From: Pseudomonadota bacterium
Lineage (GTDB): Bacteria; Myxococcota_A; Polyangia; Polyangiales; Polyangiaceae
NCBI GenBank assembly: GCA_023460875.1
Contig: JAEWOQ010000214.1
Span: forward strand, 1-14,683
DNA length: 14,683 bases
Reading direction: 5' to 3'
Part shown: piece after piece, positions 1 through 6,020 of the stretch
Position numbering within the stretch: position 1 is the stretch's first letter
Layout: each line of letters begins with the position of its first letter
The notes under the pieces: generated by a model
Databases searched by the model: none
What the model was told of the DNA's origin: nothing
The model's input: the letters and a program-made list of their open reading frames with translations, nothing else
Made by a program: the position numbers and the translations under genes

Positions 1-2
1 GG

Positions 3-47
3 GATGCGGTGGGCCACGACGAGCGGCGGCTCTTGGAGGGGGAGTGA
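3..47 (+). CDS. 3' end of an upstream gene (partial, unidentified)
   Basis: An open frame enters from the left edge and stops at the TGA at 45-47; the visible residues are DAVGHDERRLLEGE. The stop overlaps the ATG of the response regulator by one base (TGATG), and the regulator's Shine-Dalgarno lies inside this frame. Such overlap suggests one operon with translational coupling. A sensor kinase or other signalling protein would fit next to a receiver-only protein, but 14 residues are too few to identify it. It could also be a chance open frame. Confidence 0.4.
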   Translation, partial: DAVGHDERRLLEGE

Positions 48-394
48 TGAAGACGATTCTTGTCGTCGACGACGAGATCGACATCGCAGCGACCCTCGCG
101 GAGTTCTTGGAGCTGAGCGGCTATCGAGTCGTGGTCGCGCACGACGGGAAAGAGGGCCTGGCGAAGGCCATCCAAGCAAACCCAGACCTCGTCATCACGG
201 ATCTGATGATGCCCCACATGGATGGCGATGAGCTCGTGGCGCGCCTGCGCGAGAACGCGGCCACGAAGGAGATCCCTGTCGTCATGATGTCCGCCACTCG
301 TCGCCTCTTCGTGGCCCCCTACCTCCGCAAACCTTTTCGGGCAGAGCAGCTCCTGAAGGCCGTCGAAGAGGCGCTGACGGCGTCCTCCAGGTGA
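47..394 (+). CDS. Stand-alone response regulator (CheY-like receiver domain)
   Basis: A 115-residue single receiver domain with no output domain. Visible hallmarks: the acidic pair D8-D9 in ILVVDDE, phospho-acceptor D52 in the VITDLMMP motif, conserved switch Ser82 in the VVMMSAT segment, and K95-P96 near the C terminus. Length and order match the CheY/Spo0F type, which receives phosphate from a histidine kinase and acts by protein-protein contact in the cytoplasm. A GTG at 44 is also possible, but the ATG at 47 sits just behind a strong purine-rich Shine-Dalgarno (GGAGGGGGAG, 35-44). It overlaps the upstream gene by one base, so it is probably co-transcribed. An in-frame GTG of the next frame (391) overlaps its stop, but that start is doubtful. 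Partner kinase and target are unknown. The region between S82 and K95 is slightly short but otherwise regular. Confidence 0.9.
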   Translation: MKTILVVDDEIDIAATLAEFLELSGYRVVVAHDGKEGLAKAIQANPDLVITDLMMPHMDGDELVARLRENAATKEIPVVMMSATRRLFVAPYLRKPFRAEQLLKAVEEALTASSR

Positions 395-546
395 GGCCGT
401 CTCCCGCGCTCTTTTCGTGGGGACGCAACGGGGAGCGCTCCGCAACAGCGGCGGCTGCCAGACCAGAACAGCGCGCGCTGCCACAGAGAACATCGAGCGC
501 CGACGGGGGTCTCCTGGGAACGCCCGCCCTGCGCTATCGTGACGGG

Positions 547-1425
547 GTGACCAGCACTCCGCGCAGCTCGCGGGATCCCCTCGCACCGATCCCCCTGAAA
601 AGCCGTCAGGTCGACATCACCAACCGCATGGGCGCCCTCACGCCGGCGACTCCGACGGGCATCCGGGGCTTCGACGCGCTGGTGGGAGGTCTCCGCACGG
701 GGACGGTGCTCCTGCTCTCTGGCGCGCCAGGCGAAGGCAAGACGGCCTTCGCGCTGTTCCTGGCCTACATGGCGGCGCGCTCCGGCGCTGCGGTCCTGTA
801 CAGCAGCGCTTCTTTGGACGAGACCGAGATCGTGGCTCGTCTGACCGCCCGCGCGCTGCACCGGGACTGGCCGGAGGCGAACACCCCCTACGGACGCATC
901 TGGTCGGGGCAAGCTTGGCAGACCCCTCATACGCGCGGCCCCGTCGGTCAGGCGGTGGAGAGCGTCATCGGCAAAGTGGGGCAGCGGCTACATCTGCACG
1001 CGGCGGAGGCCCTCGATCCGGTGGAGGAGCTGCACGAGCGCGTCGCGGAGCTCTGGCGTCGTTACGAGCGGGTGCTGCTCGTGGTGGACGATCTCGAGAG
1101 CTTCTCCTCGGTAACCGCGGCGGCGGGAGAGGACATGAGCAGCCGCATGGCGCGGGTCGGATACGCTCTGAGGAGCACGGCGGACCAGGGGTGCGCGGTG
1201 GTCGCTACGTGCCTCCACCAGCACGTCGGGGGCGCGCTTCCGGCAGCGAGCCACGGCTGCGAGCTGACGCCGCCGGATCAACGAGTGCCGATGCCGGTGA
1301 ATGCTCCGCCAGATCTCGGCGTCCGTCCCTTGGATTTGAAGCTGTACAAGAACCGCCTCGGAGCGACCGGCGTCGTCCCCCTCTGGTTCGTGGCGGGAGC
1401 GGCGCTCTTCCAGGAGCGGGGCTGA
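547..1425 (+). CDS. DnaB/KaiC-like RecA-fold ATPase (no DnaB N-terminal domain)
   Basis: About 292 residues. The core begins with TGIRGFDALVGGL, followed by Walker A GAPGEGKT (59-66), the AFALFLAYMAA helix, and Walker B LLVVDD (177-182). It ends with a KNRLGATGVVPLWF segment resembling the C-terminal KxRxGxxG strand of DnaB helicases. These features place it in the DnaB C-terminal/KaiC/RadA group of RecA-fold ATPases. The primase-binding N-terminal domain of true DnaB is absent, so it is unlikely to be the replicative helicase. The start is uncertain: the frame is open from GTG 391, which overlaps the response-regulator stop, but codons 391-546 have about 30% A/T at third positions, unlike the strongly G/C-biased codons that follow. 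I chose GTG 547; ATG 628 is also possible. Its position behind a receiver protein suggests a signalling ATPase in the KaiC style, which is inference. The substrate is unknown. Confidence 0.75.
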   Translation: MTSTPRSSRDPLAPIPLKSRQVDITNRMGALTPATPTGIRGFDALVGGLRTGTVLLLSGAPGEGKTAFALFLAYMAARSGAAVLYSSASLDETEIVARLTARALHRDWPEANTPYGRIWSGQAWQTPHTRGPVGQAVESVIGKVGQRLHLHAAEALDPVEELHERVAELWRRYERVLLVVDDLESFSSVTAAAGEDMSSRMARVGYALRSTADQGCAVVATCLHQHVGGALPAASHGCELTPPDQRVPMPVNAPPDLGVRPLDLKLYKNRLGATGVVPLWFVAGAALFQERG

Positions 1426-1829
1426 GGTGTGACGTGGGTGTCATGGTCCTCGCGTCTCCAAGGCCCGAACTCCGGAAAAAAGCGCTCGTGGCTGTATCGT
1501 GAGCGTGTCGTGAGGCCGCAGTCCGCCCTAGCAACGATCCAGTGACGTTGTTCCTGTCACATTTCGCTCCGTTTCGTTGCATCGCGGGCGCGGTCGACGT
1601 ATACGGGGCCCGCTCGTAGCTCGCTTGGCGCTGATTCTTCGGGATGGAGAGCGGAAGCCGTGACGGGAGCGAGACTTCAGGGGAGTGGCGCCCTGCGCGA
1701 ACACGCTCCTGACGGATCCTTTGTCAGAAGGTGTCGCGCTTCCCTCATTAGCGCCAAGTTGGCACGAAGCGTGCTTTAGCGGACCCAGACCCGCCTCACT
1801 TGAAGAACCAGGGTTGTTCGGAGGAACAA
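1426..1829 (+). other. Intergenic region between the ATPase and the Gly-rich lipoprotein
   Basis: About 400 bases without a convincing gene on either strand; the short open frames here lack third-position bias and a Shine-Dalgarno. It holds a GTGAC/GTCAC inverted pair (1542-1560) and a sigma-54-type promoter (1760-1776), annotated or discussed separately. No clear terminator follows the ATPase gene. The sequence is less GC-rich than the genes on both sides, as expected for a regulatory region. Confidence 0.6.
1760..1776 (+). promoter_or_regulatory. Sigma-54 (RpoN) -24/-12 promoter candidate
   Basis: The stretch TGGCACGAAGCGTGCTT matches the RpoN consensus TGGCACG-N4-TTGCW with one mismatch (G for the first T of the -12 element). 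The invariant GG (1761-1762) and GC (1773-1774) are exactly 12 bases apart start to start, the spacing RpoN needs. Transcription would begin near 1786, giving a leader of about 44 nt before the lipoprotein ATG at 1830. If real, an AAA+ enhancer-binding protein must activate it; the upstream 1430-1740 region is where its sites would lie. Confidence 0.6.
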
Positions 1830-2066
1830 ATGAAGAAGATTTATACGCTTTTGGCTCTCGTGGCGCTCAGCGCCAGCTTTGCGGTCGTCGGCTGCGGTGA
1901 TGACGACGGTGGCGGCGGCGGCGGTGCGACCGGCGGTGAAGCCGGCGACAACGGCGCTGGCGGCAGCACCGGCGGCTCCAAGGACGCCACCGGCGGCAAG
2001 TCGAGCGGCGGCAGCGCTGGCGAAGGCGGCGGCGCTGGCGAAGGTGGCATGGGCGGCAACGGCTGA
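1830..2066 (+). CDS. Small glycine-rich lipoprotein
   Basis: A 78-residue precursor. MKK at the N terminus, a hydrophobic stretch (4-20) and a lipobox ending V19-V20-G21-C22 indicate export and lipidation at Cys22. After CGDDD the mature part is almost entirely Gly, Ala, Ser, Glu and Asp in GG-rich low-complexity runs, with no recognisable fold. ATG 1830 is chosen because GGAGG (1820-1824) lies five bases upstream and gives the signal peptide a clean start. Gly-rich tails after a lipidated Cys are common in myxobacterial surface proteins, where they are often linkers; here the tail is the whole protein, so it may be a spacer or surface filament component (speculative). It is monocistronic: a candidate sigma-54 promoter lies upstream and a strong terminator directly downstream. 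Function unknown. Confidence 0.8.
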   Translation: MKKIYTLLALVALSASFAVVGCGDDDGGGGGGATGGEAGDNGAGGSTGGSKDATGGKSSGGSAGEGGGAGEGGMGGNG

Positions 2067-2088
2067 TCCATCCCCTCGTCGATAGGAG

Positions 2089-2125
2089 CGGGGTCTGGCG
2101 CGAGCCGGACCCCGTTTCGTTTTGT
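2089..2125 (+). terminator. Intrinsic terminator of the Gly-rich lipoprotein gene
   Basis: An 11-bp stem (arms 2089-2099 and 2104-2114, one T-G wobble) closes a GCGA tetraloop of the GNRA class. It is followed by TTTCGTTTTGT. It begins 23 bases after the stop codon at 2066 and is the clearest Rho-independent terminator in the window. Confidence 0.9.
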
Positions 2126-2497
2126 CCCAAGAATGCAGGGAGTTGGACGCAGGGGAGTGCTCCGCGTCGTGGGCGGAAAAAGTGGAGAGATCCCTTGAAG
2201 GGGAGGCCCGCCAGAAGAGAGAGGCGCTCCGCCGTCGTCCCCTGGCGAAGTGTCACTGCGCTGTCACTACGCTTGCCAGGTGACGTCACCATGACAGCGC
2301 TGTCACGGCTCCAATACCTGCACAGGGCTTCAGCATTGATGCACTCAGAGTGTGGGACTCCTCCCAGAGGGTAGGACTCCTATGACATTTCGATCATGGT
2401 TGGGGTACGAAAGTCACGAGTCCGTCTGATCCAGGCACACCGCGGCGCGGGGCGGTGCGGTTGCATCGGGCGGACGCCTCTGAAATCCTGCGGCCCC
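2126..2497 (+). other. Intergenic region upstream of the Cys-rich lipoprotein
   Basis: About 370 bases with no supported gene. It contains the TGTCAC/GTGAC cluster (2251-2306) and an 8-bp direct repeat GGACTCCT at 2355-2362 and 2374-2381, 19 bp apart. The part from 2300 to 2400 is relatively A/T-rich and likely carries the promoter of the following gene, but no hexamer pair stands out. The open frame of the next gene extends back to ATG 2396, which I reject as the start. Confidence 0.5.
2251..2306. promoter_or_regulatory. Cluster of TGTCAC/GTGAC half-sites with two palindromes
   Basis: Within 56 bp there are TGTCAC at 2251 and 2262 (11 bp apart, one helical turn), the perfect 10-bp palindrome GTGACGTCAC (2280-2289) and the perfect 14-bp palindrome TGACAGCGCTGTCA (2292-2305), whose right arm continues as TGTCAC. 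Six copies of the same TGTCA half-site in either orientation suggest a multi-site operator for a dimeric regulator. The regulator is not identifiable from sequence alone. The nearest downstream gene is the lipoprotein at 2498. Confidence 0.55.
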
Positions 2498-3286
2498 ATG
2501 ACTCAGCGACGAGCGCGCTGCTGGCAGCTCCCCCTGGTGCTGCTCCTCGGGGCCCTGATGGGCGCCTGCGCTGGCGCCCGGAGCCCGGCGGGTTACCGGG
2601 GATCCACGGAGGAGCCGCGGCTCGGTCCCCAGGAGGTCGGGGAGGCACCCATCGCGCCGGCGGGGTATGCGCTGCTCGGTCGGGTGCGGGCAGAGTGCAC
2701 TTTCACGGAAGGTCGCGCCACCGTCGACGACGAGTGGCTGAGCGACGTGGACTGCACGAGCTGGCGGCTGACCGAGGCGCTCCGCGAGGAGGCAGCTAAC
2801 AACGGGGGAGAGGTGCTGGTCGGGCGGAGCTGTCTGGTGGCGCGGCGCATGGGCCGCAAGGTGGTGCTCCGCTGTCGGGCGAACGTGGCCCGTCGGGAGG
2901 CGGCTCAGAGCCCGCCGGAGGTCGATCCCACCCTGGCGAGCCTCCGAGCGGATGACCCGTCGGCGGTGGAGGCATGGCGCATCCGCGTGGACTTCGAGCC
3001 CAAGGTGGAGCCCACCGCCCGCGCGCCGCGCCGCGCCGATGGCGTGGACGAGGTGACGGTGCTCCCTGTCGCCGCGCGGGTGCTGGGGGCGCTCAGCGTG
3101 CGCTGTGAGCGAGCCCCCTGCAGCGTCGAGGCGGTCCGCGCCGGGGTGCGCGCCGCCGCAGGGCGCCTGGGCGCGACCCACGTGGGCGGCGTGCGCTGCG
3201 TGGACACGAACGAGGCTCCGCGCTGTCTGGCTGAGGTGGCGTTGCTCGAGGAGCTGCCTCCCAGCGCGTCGGCGGTGTCGCGCTGA
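2498..3286 (+). CDS. Cys-rich lipoprotein with two similar domains
   Basis: 262 residues. A basic N terminus (MTQRRAR), a hydrophobic core (11-20) and a lipobox-like M21-G22-A23-C24 indicate a lipoprotein. The frame is open from ATG 2396, but that adds 34 residues ahead of the signal peptide and has no Shine-Dalgarno, so ATG 2498 is preferred. The mature part seems to hold a domain twice: first GRVRAECTF...LREEAANNGGEVLVGRSC...LRCRANVAR, then GALSVRCERAPC...AGRLGATHVGGVRC...RCLAEVALL. Each copy has a Cys after an initial strand, a helix rich in Ala, a G-x-x-x-V-x-G strand ending in Cys, and a last Cys before a strand. This recalls RcsF-like disulfide-bonded envelope folds, which is only an analogy. 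Cys residues probably form disulfides in the periplasm. It ends 14 bases before the XPB gene, so co-transcription with it is possible. Function unknown. Confidence 0.75.
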   Translation: MTQRRARCWQLPLVLLLGALMGACAGARSPAGYRGSTEEPRLGPQEVGEAPIAPAGYALLGRVRAECTFTEGRATVDDEWLSDVDCTSWRLTEALREEAANNGGEVLVGRSCLVARRMGRKVVLRCRANVARREAAQSPPEVDPTLASLRADDPSAVEAWRIRVDFEPKVEPTARAPRRADGVDEVTVLPVAARVLGALSVRCERAPCSVEAVRAGVRAAAGRLGATHVGGVRCVDTNEAPRCLAEVALLEELPPSASAVSR

Positions 3287-3300
3287 GCTCTTCAATCGTC

Positions 3301-4686
3301 GTGAACGAGACCATCCCCTCCCTCCACTTCGCCGGCGGCACCCTCGAGCTCCGAGGGCTCGCCGAGGACGCAGAGCTCCCGCCCGGTTGGCTCTGGGACG
3401 CGCGGACAGCTTGCTTCCGGGCGCCGGCGGTGGAGTACGCGCCCGTGGTGCGGGCGCTGGTGCAGCGGGGCGTAGCTCTCGAAGACCGCGCGCGGGCCTA
3501 CGACGAGCTCCCGCTCGTGCTGCAGGATCGACGTCCGCCCCGTCCGTTCCAGACCGAGGCGCTGCGAGCCTGGCGGGCGGAGCGCAGCCGCGGCGTCGTC
3601 GTGCTGCCTACGGGCGCCGGCAAGAGCCACGTGGCGGTCCTCGCGATCGCCGATCGGCGGCGCAGCACCTTGGTCGTGGCGCCGACGCTCGATCTCGTCC
3701 GCCAGTGGTACGACTTGCTGCGCAACGCTTTTGGCGTCGAGGTCGGAGTGATCGGCGGCGGGGAGTACGACCTTCGGCCGCTCACGGTCACGACGTACGA
3801 CTCCGCCTACGCCCACATGGAACACCTGGGCGCGCGCTTCGGCCTCGTGGTCTTCGACGAGTGTCACCACTTACCGGGCGAGAGCTATGCCCTGGCGGCG
3901 AAGCTGTGCCTAGCGCCGTTCCGCCTCGGCCTCACCGCCACTCCCGAGCGCTCGGATGGACGAGAGGCGAGCCTGGCGGAGCTGATCGGCCCCATCGCCT
4001 ATCGCCTCGACATCCGCGATCTGTCGGGTGAGTACCTGGCCGACTACGAGACGCGGCGGGTGGGCATCGAGCTCACGGAGGAGGAGCGGCAAGAGTACGA
4101 CGCGGAGCGGGCGGTCTACCTTGCCTTCGTGCGGCAGCAGGGCATTCGGATGGGATCGCCGCGCGGCTTCATGGACTTCGTGCAGCGCTCTGCGCGGACC
4201 GCCGTGGGTCAACGTGCCCTGCGCGCCTACCGTCGTCAGCGAGAGCTGGCCCTCGCGGCGGAGGGCAAGCTCGCCTATCTCTCGCGGCTCCTCGAGCAGC
4301 ATGCCCGCGATCGGATGCTCATCTTCACCCAAGACAACGCCACGGCCTACGAGATCAGCCGGCGCTTCCTGGTCCCCATCATCACGCACCAGACGAAGGT
4401 GCGGGAGCGCAGTGAGATCCTGGAGGGCTTCGCCGCGGGTCGCTATGGAGCCGTCGTGACTTCGAAGGTGCTGAACGAAGGCGTCGACGTCCCTGACGCC
4501 AACGTCGCGGTCGTCATCAGCGGGAGCGGTTCGGTCCGAGAGCACGTGCAGCGGCTGGGACGCATCCTGCGCCGTAAGGGAGACAAGAGCGCTCTGCTCT
4601 ACGAGCTCGTCTCCGCGGGGACGACAGAGACCAACACGAGCGAGCGGCGTCGTGAGCACGACGCGTACCGCGGTCGGCGGAGCTAA
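3301..4686 (+). CDS. XPB/Rad25-type superfamily 2 DNA helicase
   Basis: 461 residues, about the size of archaeal and bacterial XPB. Order: N-terminal damage-recognition-like domain (about 1-70), a PFQTEAL Q-motif-like segment near 81, Walker A LPTGAGKS (102-109), DECH box (186-189), LTATPE motif III (211-216), a thumb-like insert around 260-290, and helicase lobe 2 beginning near RMLIFTQ and ending with QRLGRILRR motif VI (417-425). XPB is a 3'-5' ATP-dependent translocase that opens DNA at lesions in nucleotide excision repair and, in eukaryotes, at promoters within TFIIH. The adjoining Bax1 gene is the known archaeal XPB partner, which makes an XPB assignment much firmer than generic DEAD-box. 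The start is GTG 3301 without a clear Shine-Dalgarno; the preceding lipoprotein stops 14 bases upstream. Uvr-type repair would exist in parallel in most bacteria. Confidence 0.9.
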   Translation: MNETIPSLHFAGGTLELRGLAEDAELPPGWLWDARTACFRAPAVEYAPVVRALVQRGVALEDRARAYDELPLVLQDRRPPRPFQTEALRAWRAERSRGVVVLPTGAGKSHVAVLAIADRRRSTLVVAPTLDLVRQWYDLLRNAFGVEVGVIGGGEYDLRPLTVTTYDSAYAHMEHLGARFGLVVFDECHHLPGESYALAAKLCLAPFRLGLTATPERSDGREASLAELIGPIAYRLDIRDLSGEYLADYETRRVGIELTEEERQEYDAERAVYLAFVRQQGIRMGSPRGFMDFVQRSARTAVGQRALRAYRRQRELALAAEGKLAYLSRLLEQHARDRMLIFTQDNATAYEISRRFLVPIITHQTKVRERSEILEGFAAGRYGAVVTSKVLNEGVDVPDANVAVVISGSGSVREHVQRLGRILRRKGDKSALLYELVSAGTTETNTSERRREHDAYRGRRS

Positions 4687-4690
4687 GGCG

Positions 4691-5905
4691 ATGCTCGCTC
4701 CCGAACACGTGCGGGCTCGACGTCGTGGCGAACGGCTCCGTCTCGTGCCCCTGGCCGGCGACGAGCGACGCCGGGCCCTCGAGCTGGCCGCCGCGCTGTT
4801 GGAGACGACGGCAGGTCAGCTCGGGCGGGTGCGGGACGAGGTGGAGCTCGCCTGGGCGGAGGTGCCGTCCGAGCCAGGGGACAAGCGCCTGCACGAAGGG
4901 CTCGTGAAGCTGGTGTCGGATCTCTGCGAGTTCGGCGCGCCGCTGGAGCTCGAACCGAGCGAGCTGCGGCGGCGCGTGTTCACGCTCGCGAGCCAGCTGC
5001 GCTCCGAAGCGCCGGACGGGACCCTCGATCGGCAGGAGTCGTTGGCGCGCGTCGCGGGCGAGCTCGGCGTGAGCAGCGAGGTGCTCGAGCGCGGGCTGTA
5101 CTCCGATTTGAAGGGCGCTCAGCGGCTCGAGGCCGTGGCGGACGGGATCACGCCGGAGGCGCTCGTGGAGCGCTACGAGACCGGGCAGCTCCAGGCGGCC
5201 CTCCTGCGAGCGGTCCGCGTGACCCTCACCGTGCGCTGCGCGCACCCGCAGGGATACCGGAGGCTCTTTCATCGACTCAAGTTCCAGCGCCTGCTCCACC
5301 GCATCGAGCGCTTGCCCGATGGCGCCCACCGGGTGGAGGTGGACGGGCCCTTCAGTTTGTTCGAGTCGGTGACCAAGTACGGGCTGCAGCTCGCGTCCCT
5401 CGTGCCCGCCTTGTACGAGTGCGATCACGTCCTCGTCGACGCCGAGCTCCGCTGGGGCAAGGGCCGTCTCCCGGTGCGCTTGGAGCACGAGCTGCGGGGA
5501 GCGAGCGCCCAGGGGGCGGCCCCCCTGCGGGACGACGTGGCGAGCTTGCTCGATCGCTTGCAGAAGGCGGGCTCCAGCTGGCGGGTGCGGGCCTGCGCCG
5601 AGGTGCTCGATCTACCGGGGGTCGGGCTGTGCGTGCCCGATCTGGTCTTCGAGCGGGAGGCGCAGGGCCCCGTCTACCTCGAGGTGCTCGGGTTCTGGAG
5701 CCGTGACGCGGTGTGGCGCCGGGTCGAGCTCGTGGAGCGGGGACTCGCGGCGAAGGTGGTGTTCGCGGCCTCGAGTCGCCTGCGGGTGAGCGAGGCGGTG
5801 CTCGAGGGCCACGAGTCGAGCGCGCTGTACGTCTACAAAGGGACGATGAGCCCCCGCGCCGTCCTCGAGCGGGTGGAAGCCCTCGGCGGCGGCGCCTCGA
5901 AGTGA
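4691..5905 (+). CDS. bax1: Bax1 (DUF790) nuclease, XPB partner
   Basis: 404 residues matching the DUF790/Bax1 family in length and landmarks: MLAPEHVRARRRGERL at the start, YRRLFHRLKFQRLLHRIER followed by DGPFSLFESVTKYGLQLA (D218 onward), and a C-terminal PDLVF...VYLEVLGFW segment (D317, E331) resembling the PD-(D/E)xK-type metal-binding core. In archaea Bax1 binds XPB and cuts DNA near bubble junctions, so the pair unwinds and incises around damage; here this is transferred by family and gene order. The frame opens at GTG 4652 inside the helicase gene, but ATG 4691 gives the family-typical N terminus and has GGAG (4679-4682) at good spacing, 4 bases after the helicase stop. The two genes are almost certainly translated from one mRNA. 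No terminator is clear before the convergent protease gene. Confidence 0.9.
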   Translation: MLAPEHVRARRRGERLRLVPLAGDERRRALELAAALLETTAGQLGRVRDEVELAWAEVPSEPGDKRLHEGLVKLVSDLCEFGAPLELEPSELRRRVFTLASQLRSEAPDGTLDRQESLARVAGELGVSSEVLERGLYSDLKGAQRLEAVADGITPEALVERYETGQLQAALLRAVRVTLTVRCAHPQGYRRLFHRLKFQRLLHRIERLPDGAHRVEVDGPFSLFESVTKYGLQLASLVPALYECDHVLVDAELRWGKGRLPVRLEHELRGASAQGAAPLRDDVASLLDRLQKAGSSWRVRACAEVLDLPGVGLCVPDLVFEREAQGPVYLEVLGFWSRDAVWRRVELVERGLAAKVVFAASSRLRVSEAVLEGHESSALYVYKGTMSPRAVLERVEALGGGASK

Positions 5906-6020
5906 GCCAGCCGCTGTCTCGCCGCCTATTGGCACGGGGGGAGGCCGCTCGGCGCGGAGCTCCACGCGCTGTGCCGAGCGCTGACGCCGAGCACTGGTGC
6001 TGACGCCTGGTGTGGACGAA

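Noticed and set aside
2396..2497. Longer start for the Cys-rich lipoprotein
   Set aside because: It would put 34 residues ahead of an otherwise normal lipoprotein signal peptide and has no Shine-Dalgarno.
2414..3295. - strand open frame opposite the Cys-rich lipoprotein
   Set aside because: His/Arg/Ala-rich translation without start signals; the + frame has a signal peptide and a consistent Cys pattern.
4652..4690. GTG start of Bax1 overlapping the helicase gene
   Set aside because: ATG 4691 gives the family-typical N terminus (ML...R.R.RG) and has a GGAG at proper distance.
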